From the NCBI GenBank assembly GCA_949987705.1, contig OX465281.1, positions 79,698,543 through 79,762,542 of the forward strand: a DNA stretch of 64,000 bases. The letters run 5' to 3'. Source of the stretch: Thereva unica (Eukaryota > Arthropoda > Insecta > Diptera > Therevidae). The translations under genes and the position numbers were made by a program. A model generated the notes under the pieces. The model was not told the DNA's origin. It saw only the letters and a program-made list of their open reading frames with translations, and did not search any database. Below are positions 22,685-34,574 of the stretch, one piece after another. The stretch's first letter is position 1, and every line of letters starts with the position of its first letter.

Positions 22685-23641
22685 GGGGTGCGAAAATATG
22701 TTATGGCGTTACAAAAATACAGGGTTATATTAGTTATTTTGCCCGAATAAAAATAAATAGCATTATTAACACTTTAGCCACAGTTACGGGACATAACAAC
22801 TATACAGAAATTCAATACTCGTTATAGGCGATAATCTGAGCCGGGCCTGGGGTAATTTTGTATGGGCTGAGACCCACCTCCTTTAGTTTAAAGAAACCGA
22901 GATATATTTTAATTGTGGCGGTTTTTAGAAAATCAATGCGAAAGAAATGTGAATTAGGTAAATCTCTTTAAAGCATAATAGAATTATGGTTTAGAAAAAA
23001 AAATTGTGGATTAAGTAAATCGAGATTAAAAATCAATAGTAAATCAGCAGGAAGCCATTTTTGAGAGAAACAATCCTGTGGGATAAGCCCACACAATTTA
23101 ATTGGAAAACGATTTTAGTCATTGGGTTAGTTTGGGTTATTCAATGACGTCATTTTTTTTGATCTAACGTTCTTGTTATTAGTCTGCAAATAAATTTAAC
23201 TTTGAATAGGTCTAATGTCTCTTGCCTGAAGCCGTATTTACCCGTACTTGGATGCGTCATATTAATCATCCATGTTGACCGGAATGGTTAAAATATGTGA
23301 ATTTTCTTGCTAAAAAAGCAATATCAATAGGTAGTAAATATAAATAAAAAATATATTTGAAACTTGCAAATATGGAAAATATATAGGATCTATAAGTTTT
23401 GTGCAGCTCAGTATTGTATATTAGTTTAATATTAGAAAACATAAATGAATTCTTTGGTTTTTAGTTTAATCATTGGCGATTGGTTTTTCTTTAAAAAAAT
23501 AAAGGTTTTCAAAAAATTAAGCAAAATTAGTGCCTAGGAATAAAGACGAAGATTTTTCATTAGTTCCCTATTTGCTTGCACTATGTATGTATGATTTTAT
23601 TTATATTTGTATTTATGTATCTATACGTGCGTATATTGTAG
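22685..23641. other. Non-coding DNA upstream of p120ctn exons, probably an intron
   Basis: It ends in a pyrimidine/AT-rich stretch and an AG at 23640-23641 that fits a splice acceptor. No first exon, promoter or Met start for the catenin gene could be recognised. The start of the gene probably lies further left, beyond or among the transposons. Confidence 0.45.
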
Positions 23642-26600
23642 AAGTGGAAATCAAGGTGACAGTCAAGATTGTTCTTCATATCATCTACACAATCACACCA
23701 ATGGCCACCAAGATACTTCTCCAAATTCATCTCAGATATCAGTTCACAGTGACGAAGCTTTAATTCGTACACACAAGCAGGAAACTACGCAAAAGGTTAC
23801 TACAGTAACTAAAGTTGTACATGAAGTTAAACACTTTCGTCCCGACGGTCCTCTGGTAGATTATGTAGCTATGCCTTTAGATGTTCAACATGGTAGTTCT
23901 GACACCCAACCTGTAGAATATGCATCCTTACCTGTTGGAATACATTCGAGGTAATTTATATAAAAAACAAAAACCTTTTATTTTATATTTTTCGCAGATC
24001 ACAGTATGTAACTTATAATCAATTGGATCACACACCTCACCAAGTGTCTCATCAAATGTATGGATCAGAAGCATCACAATATCAGCAATATCAGGGATAT
24101 GAACATTATGTTCCAGGAAACACTTATGCTAATTCGCCAGGTCCATTGAATCAGCCAAACACTACTGTAGAAGGATTTATTTCTGATTATAGAGCAAATG
24201 ATAGAGTAGGCACTGCACATAGCCCTAATGAGCACAGTGGTGCACCATCACCATTACCTTTATCAAATGTTGGACAACCCCACGCATTAGTCTCAACAGC
24301 AGCTTTTTTGCCGGTATAATTTTAAATTTTATTAAAAATAATTTTTCAAAATTAATTAGAAAACTGCAGTATGATGAAATGACTGATTTCCGAATTACGC
24401 CTTCGCCTGGTATTCCGGTAGAACATCGCTATGGAGATGATCCTACCACCTTAATTTACGGATATGTTTCTACACCAACATATGGAGTGGCAGCAGAATT
24501 GCATAATCAGGTCACCGCAAATATTAATCCTACTTCTTCATATTCTACACGTCCTGTTATATACGACGATAATCTAAATGGTTCTTCGTTTCGCGAAATT
24601 ATTGCATCCACTAACTTGAATGAGAGTGGTCATCACGCGTCAAGAATGTTCGATGATGAAAACGATTTGCAAGTTCAAATGTCTCAGTTATCTGTACAGG
24701 GCCGTGAACCAGCAGACTCCGATCTTACAACTTCCCCTCGAGCGGGATCGAAAACTTTAATAGAGCAAAATGGTGAGAATCGCCTGGCGATGAGATGGCG
24801 TGATCCAAACTTATCAGAAGTAATAAGCTTCCTTAATAGTCCTAATAATATTATTAAGGCGAATGCAGCAGCATATTTACAACATTTATGCTATATGGAC
24901 GACCCAAACAAACAAAGAACGCGCACTTTGGGGGGAGTACCCCCATTGGTTCGGCTTCTGTCACACGAAGCGCCAGAAGTTCACAGGTATGATTTGTGTC
25001 ATTGTAATATGCTTATAATTAGTAATTTTTTTTACAGAAATGCTTGTGGGGCTTTAAGAAATCTTTCGTATGGTCGGCAAAACGATGAGAACAAAAGAGC
25101 AATCAAAAACGCAGGCGGTATTTTAGCTTTAATTAACCTGCTTCGGCGTTCTAATGAATCAGAAATAAAGGAATTGGTGACTGGTGTCATTTGGAATATG
25201 TCATCTTGCGAAGATTTAAAACGGCCAATAATAGATGACGGCCTTATAGCAATTGTTACTTTTGTAATAAGGCCACATTCTGGATGGGATCCTATCAATC
25301 CCGGTGAAACTTGCTGGTCAACTGTTTTTCGCAACGCTTCTGGTGTTCTTAGAAATGTTAGTTCAGCGGGGGAATATGCCCGATCAAAGTTACGCGAATG
25401 CGATGGGTTAATAGATTCTTTGCTGTATGTTGTTCGGTCAGCAATAGAAAAAAGCAATATTGGAAACAAGATTGTAGAAAATAGTGTTTGTATTTTACGC
25501 AATTTGTCTTATAGATGTCAAGAAGTAGACGATCCAAATTATGATAAATATCCACTTCCAAATCAAGCTAGAACATCATCTACCACATCTCCAAAAGGTT
25601 GAAATAAATCTCGCAATATATTAAAATAAAATTAACAATTTTCTTTTAAGGAGAAAACCTGGGTTGTTTCGGAGGTAGCCGAAAAAAGAAAGAATCGCAA
25701 GTTGATCAAAGTGATGCACTATCTATTGGTGGAAACGGAACTGCTCGTAGCTCCATGCAAAGAAATGAACCGATTAAAGGCTATGAACTTTTATGGCAAC
25801 CAGAAGTGATACAATCTTATCTTTCATTACTTCAGAGCTGTTCCAACCCTGAAACTTTGGAAGCAGCAGCTGGCGCAATACAAAATCTTGCTGCCTGCTA
25901 TTGGCAACCTAGTATTGAAATACGTGCGGCAGTTAGAAAAGAAAAGGGATTACCAATATTAGTCGAATTACTCAGGATGGAAGTGGATCGCGTGGTATGT
26001 GCCGTTGCAACTGCTTTAAGAAATTTAGCAATTGATCAGAGAAATAAAGAGCTTATTGGAAAGTATGCAATGCGCGATCTCGTACAAAAACTTCCTTCGG
26101 GCAATCCTCAACATGACCAAGGCACTTCAGACGATACAATAGCTGCGGTCTTAGCAACAATTAACGAAGTAATAAAAAAAAATGCTGAATTTTCTCGATC
26201 TCTCTTAGACGCAGGAGGAGTTGAACGTCTAATGAATATAACACGCCAGAGACAAAAGTATTCAACGTGTGTTTTGAAATTTGCCAGCCAAGTCCTTTTC
26301 ACAATGTGGCAACATCAAGAACTACGAGACGTTTATAAAAAGCAAGGTTGGAAAGAGCAGGATTTTGTTACAAAAACTGTAGCTGCTAGAAACGCCGCTC
26401 CAAATTCTCCAAGTAATGCTAATAGCACCCTTAATAGACCCATGGCATCGCAAGGACGTACTAGGTATGAAGACCGAACTATAAAGAGAAATGTAGGGAG
26501 CAATTCAGAATTGAATTCTTCAAGAAACACTGGTAATTTATCTGTTTCGCATAGCGGATCGAGCTCAGTTTGCCCGAGAGTGAGTCTAAATTATTTTTTT

Positions 26601-26749
26601 ATAAACTATTATTAATGTGAAATCTTCATTAGAGTGGTGAACTGCCTTTTAGCGGGGAACAGCATACCTATCATGAAAGTGGCACCACGACAAATGCACG
26701 TTTGTATTCTTCAATAGTTACCGGAAATGGATTAAATCATTCCACTTAG
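23642..26749 (+). CDS. p120ctn: p120/delta-catenin, armadillo-repeat adherens-junction protein (5' incomplete)
   Basis: Six exons are read: 23642-23950, 23998-24313, 24370-24986, 25038-25597, 25651-26579 and 26633-26749. The introns are 47-56 bp, all GT-AG, and the frame stays open to TAG at 26747, giving 948 codons. The first ~345 residues are a polar, Gln/Ser/His-rich N-terminal region with TTVTKVVHEVKHFRPDGP. From about residue 350 (RWRDPNLSEVISFLNSPNN) to about 820, armadillo repeats follow, with the family hallmarks NAAAYLQHLCY, RNACGALRNLSYGR, VTGVIWNMSSC, ENSVCILRNLSYRC and AVATALRNLAID. A basic loop GGSRKKKES lies mid-domain. The C-terminal tail is Ser/Asn-rich. In this family the protein binds the juxtamembrane part of classical cadherins and helps keep them at the surface. 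A first exon is missing, because exon 1 starts mid-codon after an acceptor. The reading is undisrupted, so the gene is probably active despite its transposon-rich setting. Confidence 0.93.
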
Positions 26750-28153
26750 TTTAAGTAAATTTCTTTCTATTATTCTAATGTATCTCAAAATATTTATTGA
26801 CTTATAACTGCGTTTTCTATTAACGTTTTTGTATTGTGCATTATAACATCATCCATAAAATTTAATGGGTGGACATGCATCCGTTTATTAAGCAGCTTCT
26901 ACTATTCCAAGTTGATAAAACTAAGATATATTAAGCCGATTTTTAACCATGCCTTACAAAAATGTAAATTTCCGTTAACATTAAAACATGGTAATGCATT
27001 ATATTCGACCTGCCTACCGAACACACTGTAAAAGTAAGAAAAATAACTTTGACTAGGTAAAAAATATATATTCAAATTTACTTTTTTAGACATTGTCATA
27101 TCTTGTAATTACACTGCAAAGGAATATTTTATCTTTTGTCTGCTGACAAAACCATTAACAAAGCAATTAATTTGAATAGGCCTTTGACATATAAATGTAA
27201 ACGTATATAATTACTATGATATCGATAATGACCGTAAGAATAAGTAAATATACCCTAAAATCCAAGCCGAAATTCTCATAAGCGATCATACTTCATATTT
27301 TTTTAGAAAACATTTTAGTAATTTGTATACATAATTTTGCTATTGCCTGCGACTGTTCGAATCTTTGTTTATTCTACAAAACATTTCAAGCGAATTTTAA
27401 CTATTTATTATAATTAGATCCATATATTTATTCCTTTCCCTCTTATATTTTTATTTTATTTTGAAAAGATGCAGTTTTTAGTTCACCTTAGCCATATGGT
27501 TTCTAACTATCAGGTGCACTTCCTTGAAGTACATCTTTAATATACCTATGTCCATGCAGCCCTTGTATAGCCGTGAATGCTAAATAGTAATAGTAAAAGC
27601 AGTTAAAAAGAGGGGTCTTACCCTGATTGTTTTCGAAGAGAAGTTTTTAATTCTATTTTTTGAACAAATGTTAACAAAGAAGACGAGTGATGAAAAATTG
27701 AAAACGGCAGAATATAAATGTTTAGTTTTCCAATTAAATATTGCTCCACTTCGGTGCAGTATCTACAATGAGTGTAGATGGCAGGAAATCAAACGCCCGG
27801 TCACCAAACCCATTTTTCTCTGCATTACTAATAAGCCATAACAGAAGTAGTTATTTGGTATTTAACAAAACACAGTATAAAGAAGAACCTTCAGATATAC
27901 TTCCTAGAGTAAGTACTTCCGATTTCCCCTACTCGCGCTTGGAAAGGAAAAGGAAGTTGCAAAATATGAACAAAAATAGAAGCTTTCGCCACCGGAGCTT
28001 ATTCACATATCCACCATGAATTTTTCTTATAAACGTTTTTTTTTATTGTGCTTCCACAACGCTTTTGAAGAAGCATTAGAAGGTATGCTCCTCTGCAATG
28101 ATAAAAAGTATATGGCTATTGCTGCAGTCCATTTAGCGCTGGGTAGTTTTCGC
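26750..28153. other. 3' flank of p120ctn, no confirmed gene
   Basis: The catenin 3' UTR must begin here, but no standard AATAAA signal was spotted close to the stop. Two open stretches at 27741-28019 and 28040-28150 (for example FEEALEGMLLCNDKKYMAIA) have a coding look and an AG between them that could be an acceptor. Nothing in them is recognised and they are not called as genes. Confidence 0.45.
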
Positions 28154-28310
28154 AGACCCAAGCCCCTCTCAACTACGGGGACAGGCCATGAAAGAGAGTT
28201 TTTCGTGGTGTTGGTGTCGGTCCAAAAAGTCACCGGAATAACGTGACGTATGGGGCAATTTTTGTTATATTTTTGCAGTAAAAAGTAATAAAATATTGTA
28301 TTTTGGGTTA
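28154..28310. repeat. End fragment of the CAAGCCCC foldback family
   Basis: caagcccctctcaactac (from 28157) and tttttcgtggtgttgg...aaagtcaccgg match the left part of the element at 52927-53808. Only one end is present here. Confidence 0.7.
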
Positions 28311-28361
28311 TCAGGAGCGCGTTCAAAAACCTTACTATAGTAAACCACGAGGTAAGCTCTG

Positions 28362-29038
28362 GGCCTGTACTCCCGAAGACGAAACGAGACGAAAACGTTT
28401 TGTCAAAATGCTACCTGCGAAGACAGCGATATCGTCTCGTTTTCGTCTAAACAAACGATGACACATTTGCAATCGTCTTCCTTTAGACGTTAGTGCTTGT
28501 TGTGTGTCAGCGGTTTTGAGATTAAAATGTAAGTTGGGATTGTTAATTATTTTGATAGTTTAAATTTATTTTGCATAATAGGTCAAAATTTGCAAAAACA
28601 AAGAAGTTCGAGATTATCATCTTCAGGGGCCGTATTTGGTTTCTCGAGTCGATGGATCGACTCGACAAAAAAAGCTTCTCGATTTTCTTTAAGTTTCGTA
28701 TTTGGTTTCACGACCAAATCGACAGCTAAGCGCAGCCATACAAAACCATCAAATTGGGTGGTATTACTTCAAGTCAGCAAACCACGTATATTTAATTAAA
28801 ATAGAAATTGTTAAAAGTTTATTGTATGCATAAATTAGGCTTTTTAATAATCGTCAAATGTCTTTATCGACACGAAAAGAGACGATATCGTGAAGCCAAA
28901 TGCCAATTTTTATTTATCGACAGACGATAATCTCGACTCGAGAAACCAAATACGGCCCCAGGAGTAGGAAATATATTTTCGTCTCGTCTTGCTATTTCGT
29001 TTCGTTTCTATATCGTCTCGTCTTCGGGAGTACAGGCC
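28362..29038. mobile_element. MITE with CTG duplication (contains another MITE)
   Basis: The ends GGCCTGTACTCCCGAAGACG and their reverse complement are flanked by CTG (28359-28361, 29039-29041). The interior has repeated GAAACGAGACGAAAACG-like motifs. Its own length without the nested 332-bp element is 342 bp. Confidence 0.82.
28627..28958. mobile_element. 332-bp PIF/Harbinger-like MITE, copy 1 (CAG duplication)
   Basis: The ends are GGGCCGTATTTGGTTTCTCG and the reverse complement, flanked by CAG at 28624-28626 and 28959-28961. A homologous copy of the same length lies in opposite orientation at 41120-41451, also between CAG repeats. Confidence 0.9.
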
Positions 29039-29395
29039 CTGATTATGCTGCATCACTTCACTTAACCAAAGTTTATGTTTAACCATGGAGGTTTTTGAAC
29101 GCACCATATTAACTACGAGTTAAAGAAAATGAAAAAAAAAAAAAAAAATGTTGAATAGTTCACGCTATTTGCTTCAATTATTTCATATGTGCCCATTAAT
29201 TATTTATTTTCAATAATCTCACAAATCCCCCACTTGAGGATTTATGTAATGGAGCTGCCAGCGTTCGACATTTGGTATCAACACGTTTGACATTTCTCAT
29301 CAGTAATAAACCATGCTAAATGATGGAGAAAATATTAATAAATTGAAGCGTGAAAAAAGTATTTTATATTGGAAACAGTTATAAAATAAACCTAA

Positions 29396-29870
29396 TACCA
29401 TGTTTCCATGGCACTTGAAATCCGCAGGTTTTGATAAAACGATTTGGCGAAATCCAAATGTGTTTCCATCGCACCAGGCAGTTTTCGCTTGTCATAATAA
29501 ACTTGCACATCAATTTTAAAAACCTAATTATATCAACAAAGCTGAAGAATTTGGAAAGAATAGGCTGCAAAATAAGGAAAAAATATAAACATTCATTTAA
29601 GCTTCATTTTAAACGTTAAAGATAGAAAATTTAAAAATAACAAATTCGTACTGTCAAAATTTTTGACAGCTGAGAAATTTGCCCAAGCTGAGTACACTTG
29701 CTGAATAGGCTGAATAGTCATTAGCAAGATTTCGATCGAGATTTCATTGAAATCTCCTCCGAAAGGCGATTTCATTTTATATGCTAAAACATGAGATTTC
29801 AAACGAGATTTCGTTCGAAATCCTCATTTTGCCGAAATCGGAAGACTTCGAGTGCGATGGAAACATGGTA
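29396..29870. mobile_element. 475-bp MITE, TAA duplication
   Basis: The ends are TACCATGTTTCCAT...ATGGAAACATGGTA, flanked by TAA (29393-29395, 29871-29873). A TA duplication with CCATG ends fits equally well, so the superfamily is open. An internal tgtttccatcgcac (around 29460) repeats the end sequence. Confidence 0.75.
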
Positions 29871-30007
29871 TAAGAAGTATGACATGTTACATTTTTTCAT
29901 TTTTGTTTACCGTAACTTCCCGGCAGTGCCACATCACATGTTTGGTCACGCCAAAAAGCAGATCCACTTTGTCAGGTTGCGCCGAAGATTCTTGTCGTGT
30001 ATACTGT

Positions 30008-30440
30008 TACCGAGGTTACATGACACACTCAACACGAACTGAGTTCAATTTTTGGTTCGGTTTGTGTCATCTAACCAGCGACCGACCGCAAAAATTGTGC
30101 CGAACGTGTTCTGAGTGGGTTCACAAGTTTTTGCTTGGTTGAGTACAATTTTCGGTCGGAGTATCATATAACTAACGACTGTAAAATGAACCCAAAATAG
30201 AGATTGAAATAAAGGTTTTTTTAGGACATTATTAAAGAAAAGAACGTGTTAAAACTGTTAGATGGCAATAAATATACAAATAAACACATATATAAAATGT
30301 TTAAGAGTGAAATACGAGGAACTGATATTTAACCAAACCGAAATGACAACTAAAAATCCATGTTCAGTATGTCATATAACACTCGACCGAATATGCAAAC
30401 TCAGATCGAGTTAAGTTCGGTTTGTCATGTAACTCCGGTA
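30008..30440. mobile_element. Inverted-repeat element, superfamily unclear
   Basis: TACCGAGGTTACATGACA at 30008 and TGTCATGTAACTCCGGTA ending at 30440 are imperfect inverted repeats. The next inner stretches (gaactgagttcaa, aactcagatcgagttaagttc) are also related. The flanks are not clearly duplicated, perhaps because the next MITE landed on the right edge. Confidence 0.6.
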
Positions 30441-30442
30441 TG

Positions 30443-30692
30443 GGGCCGGTTCGTGTATGTCGAAAACGAAAATTTTTTTTCGTCTCGGGTTCGTGTAATT
30501 CGAAAAAATTGAAAATTTTCGTCTGAAGCCGGCGAAAGGCACTCGAAAGCTCTTGGGTTATCGAGTTTTTGCATTAGGACACGAACAATTTTCTTTCGAC
30601 CTATGCGAACGCTAAAATTTTCGTCGACAAAATTTTTCGACTTCAATTTCTTTTCGTTCGGTTACCTTCGTTTGCCATACACGAACCCGCCC
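30443..30692. mobile_element. 250-bp MITE (GGGCCGGTTCGTG family), copy 1
   Basis: GGGCCGGTTCGTGTATG and the reverse complement CATACACGAACCCGCCC bound a 250-bp element rich in tcgaaaa and cgtcg motifs. The flanks are ATG/CTG. Its near-identical sister at 45831-46080 has the same length and perfect CAG flanks. Confidence 0.85.
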
Positions 30693-30700
30693 CTGCTTAC

Positions 30701-30835
30701 CACGGTATACAGAAATGTTTCTGTTGTTGTTGTTTTCTGAATTACTAGCAAGCTAGTGTACCCAAGAGGGTCTCTTAATGGTCCGAGCCTTTCAGCTATA
30801 TTAACCATGAATCAGAAATGTTTCTGTATACCGTG
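30701..30835. mobile_element. 135-bp hAT-like MITE with perfect 8-bp duplication
   Basis: The ends CACGGTATACAGAAA and reverse complement are flanked by CTGCTTAC at 30693-30700 and 30836-30843. An 8-bp duplication and CA ends fit hAT. Confidence 0.88.
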
Positions 30836-31184
30836 CTGCTTACAACATGTCAGTCAATCGAAAGTGTCCGCCAATATCACTCAGTTTGTTTGAAAGTGCA
30901 AATTACCGGCTCATTTTATGAGTGTTCGCTTACACCAAATTAGATCCCGCGGGATCCCAAGATTTTTGATGTAAAATTGAATAGTGGGGATAAAAATATG
31001 AAAGTAAGAAAAAACTTTCTGGTGCAAATCAAGAAAACTATAACCTAGAAATCACTTGGGTCTTCAAATTAATGACATAAAGCTATTGAAACTAATAAAT
31101 TATTTATGAATTTATTCAAAATCTTGTTACTAGACCCCAAGTAAAGAACTTGTTTTCATCACATTTCTTCATTTTTGGTTTAAC
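30836..31184. other. No recognised feature
   Basis: Non-coding; nothing seen. Confidence 0.5.
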
Positions 31185-31187
31185 ATG

Positions 31188-31678
31188 GGGTCTGTTCAAG
31201 ATTTCTGCTATAGCAGCTTTTAGCAGCTATTGTCATGCCTTTCCTGTTCAAAACAGCAAAAAAGCTGCTAACGAAGCTGCTATTTTTGTGTTCAAGATTC
31301 GAGAAAAGCTGCTAATGTAGCTGCTTTTTGTTGCTCGCAGTTTCGACTGCAAGCAAGAAAGCAGCTACGTAGATCATACTTGTGTGTGTAAATGTCATTG
31401 GTCGTTTTGCCAAAATGACTGACTCGAGTGAGGTTTAGTTGACATTAATACATATTAAATAATAAATTTAGGGATTGCAACTGCACGGCCAGGCTTTTTT
31501 CTAATTGTAGGGAGAGGAATAGTTGACTGCAAGAAATACTCATACACATACATTAACACAAAGCTAGCAGCTTTTTTGCGTTCAAGATATCATAGCAGCT
31601 TTTTCTTGCTTTGCTGTAACTTGACAGTTTAAAAATTCTGCTACTAAAGCTGCTATAGCAGAAATCTTGAACAGACCC
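31188..31678. mobile_element. 491-bp MITE, ATG duplication
   Basis: The first 33 bp (starting GGGTCTGTTCAAGATTTC) are an exact reverse complement of the last 33. ATG flanks it (31185-31187, 31679-31681). The interior repeats an AGCAGCTTTT-like motif many times in both orientations. Confidence 0.87.
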
Positions 31679-31842
31679 ATGATAAGTGACAGTTCAAAGC
31701 AGGGAGACTATACCTATACCTATAGCCTCCATGGTTCAAAGGCATTACAGAATTGCTTTGGCAGTCAGCCGCAAAACCTCGGACAGTAAATGGGATCTCT
31801 AGGGATCCAATTTGGAGTAAAAGAACACTCTTTGTAAAGCTG

Positions 31843-32524
31843 GAAGTACATAATTGCATTGCGTTGCATGAATGCGTTGACAGATCAAGTCAACACTGAA
31901 TATTTCAATGATGGCAGACTTATTAATGCGGCACCACCTTCAATGCATCGCAATGCGTTGAGGCAAATTACTCGGCATAACACTTTCTGCCTTAACGAAC
32001 CCGTGTGTGTGTTATACGAATTACACGATAAACTGAGTGCTCCGCATTTTTTCGGGTAACAATTCTATTGTCTATGTAGCTGTGTACAAACTCGGTAGCT
32101 CCCGAGAATGATATTATGATTGTGTTAGTGTTGCTCTGTGCAGTCGAGAATTTGTTGGGATGCACAAGTAACAAACTTTCCCGAGAACCCTTGGCAATAA
32201 AACCGGTTTATTGGAATTATTGATGGAAGAAAGATTACGCCGTGTAATTTGCATCATAGTTTAACTTTCAACTTTTACGCATACGACGAATTCAATACTC
32301 TGTCAAATTGGTCTTGTTTTTATCTGCAAAAATATTATTAGCTCGGATTAACTTAGTAATATATTTACAATGGATTTTGATGAGGGATTCAACGCAAATT
32401 CAACATGAACACAAATTTCAAAACGCATTTAAGTGCCACCACGCAACGCATTAATGTGTCAAATCCGCATTGCTGTTAAATCCACTCAAGTATTGCAATG
32501 CAATGCAACGCAATTATGTACTTC
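31843..32524. mobile_element. Inverted-repeat element with GTTGCAT motifs
   Basis: GAAGTACATAATTGC at 31843 and GCAATTATGTACTTC ending at 32524 are exact reverse complements. Runs of TTGCATTGC-type motifs follow in both arms. No target duplication is obvious. The open frames inside are not gene-like. Confidence 0.65.
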
Positions 32525-33420
32525 TATCTTTATTCTCAACATGCGTGCTCAATTCCCTACTGTTTTGGTGCGGGCTCTAAAACGACACGACGGAATAACA
32601 AAAAGGTTTCAAAGTCGCTTCTAAAGGAACATAAAAAGGAATGCATCACCTCTATTTCCTGCTGGAATACGATCAAAGTTTTTAACTAGGATGTTTTTCT
32701 GTCTGTCGGTTTGTGACTCACCTTCAGCTCCAAAACTGTGGCTTTTTATATATGTATGTGCGTTTGTTATATGTATATGGTATCAAATTATAAGTTTCGG
32801 TCAGATACTAAGAATTTTGAAAATGGATCAGAAGTAGCTAACGCTTAAAGCAGCATTTCCCTTTGCCGGCTCGAAAATATACCAATTTTTATGATTCTTT
32901 TTAAAGAAAACTAATAGAGTAATCTGCAAAATTCTTTCTTTATAACTTTTATTCATCTTTCGACTATATTAAAAAAAAGTTGTTGGGTCAATCAAAAATG
33001 TTTTAATCCCCCCTCCATTCGGACCAAGATTGATGTGTCCGCCGCGCACGCCTCTTCCTCGGAAGTGCTCAAGGTCACACACGTGACCTAAAATTAAAAA
33101 TACACAAATTTTATAAAACTACACTCTACTACCTACTGACTAACGGAAATGGTATTTTGAAATTTGAAAAAATAACAAAATGGCGGACTTTTGAAAAAAA
33201 TGATCGATTTTCGTCTATTTTTTAGCCACATTTATTGTTATAACTTTTTAACAAATTAAAAAATCAAAACCGTCGTTCCGTGGCAAATTTAAAGAACAAT
33301 AATTGTGCCAAATGCCGATATCTTGAACCATTTTCTTTTTATCTCTTTCGAAGTGTACAAAACAAGTGGTTTCGGGAAGATGGCTTTGAAGTTGAGAGTT
33401 CAGGTGAGCGCAGCGAGAGG
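32525..33420. other. Intergenic, nothing recognised
   Basis: AT-rich non-coding DNA. An open frame at 33248-33508 crosses into the next element and has no recognisable content. Confidence 0.5.
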
Positions 33421-33422
33421 TA

Positions 33423-34218
33423 TAGACGTTTTCAAACCTCGTGACATCCCGCGCATCTTCCCCAGCTAAGCTCTTAAAAATGTTAAAAAGTTCAGACAAA
33501 AGCTTCACTTAACTCCTCCTATCAAATCACTTGCTGCCAATCTGCCATGTAATCAGTCGCGACTGCGTATTGCTAAAGGGAGGTGTATCTTTCTGGGACT
33601 TCAATGATTATTTAAAAAATTTACAAATTATGACTGAAAAACACCCGTTTTTATATATTTTTTTATTTTAAGGTTTTTATATTTTACACATATGCCACAG
33701 AAATAATTTGTAGTAATTTCTACTAAAAAATACGATATTTGTGTTTTTATCACTTTGATTACTAGATTTTTGACATTTTCCGCCAGTCGCAAGCGCACTT
33801 CTGCCCGGGGAGGTTGTGTTGCTTGCGGCTGCGGAGAACTCTCAATTTATGAATGAAAATGCTCATATCTTTAAAAGAAATTTTTCCAGCAATTCTTTCA
33901 ATTTATTTTAAATTTAGGGATGAGAAATATTTAGCATAATTATAGTAAAATTATGCTTATTACGATGGATAAACTGCCTTTGTTGAGCAGGAGTTTTACA
34001 TGTATTTCAAAGCTCTGCTCAATACATATAAAGATTACTTAACTTTATTCATCCGGCATGCGCACATCCCTTCCCAAATTATTTTGTTGAGTTTTTTCTG
34101 CGTTTGTTGCCTTTTTAAGTTAAAAGAGGGGAAATGATAGAACAAATTTTATGAAATTGGGCAACGAGGTGCGCAGAACCCTTCAAATTATTTGTGTCAC
34201 GGAGTTTGAAAACTTCTA
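33423..34218. mobile_element. TA-flanked non-autonomous element, copy 1
   Basis: The ends TAGACGTTTTCAAAC and TAGAAGTTTTCAAAC (the second as reverse complement), followed by CGTGACA in both arms, lie between TA dinucleotides (33421-33422, 34219-34220). The sister copy at 52534-53985 interrupts a gypsy LTR, and the intact LTR shows the empty TA site. Tc1/mariner type is likely. It has no transposase. Confidence 0.85.
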
Positions 34219-34574
34219 TACGCCTCTTTAATGACCTGTAACTTTCGATCTACTTGAGGTATCGATTTGAAATTTTGGGATCATATTTTTAAAACACATA
34301 TCTAACGATTAAGCGAAAATGAATTTTTTGACCCAACAAAGGGAAATGCTCCCTTAAGAATCGGCTCGAGTATACCTTGGGAAATGGAAAATTACGATTT
34401 ACCAAAATACTAATTAATTTAAATTCGGAAATACGTTCACTAGTGAGTCTACATTTATCACAGCAGACGAACAAAAATATGACGGAAAATTCCTTTCAAG
34501 AAAAACTGGTGTGAGAGGACGATAGAGTGGCTTTTTTTTATAGTTTTTCATGATCCATTTTTTTTATCCTTATC

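Larger units (their letters stand above)
28319..29104. repeat. Outer inverted repeat of a three-level nested palindrome
   Basis: gcgttcaaaaacct (28319-28332) is matched by its reverse complement at 29089-29102, with weaker similarity further in. Two further inverted-repeat elements are nested inside. The target duplication of this outer layer could not be fixed. Confidence 0.6.

Noticed and set aside
23530..23641. Met start of the catenin at 23530 or 23607
   Set aside because: The stretch is AT-rich, the reading (MYLCIYTCVYC) is unlike the family, and an AG acceptor precedes the conserved sequence at 23642.
28590..28799. Small protein with FGFSSRWIDSTKKAS
   Set aside because: It is encoded by the 332-bp MITE; the same peptide appears as a false C terminus of the DUF7869-like frame at copy 2.
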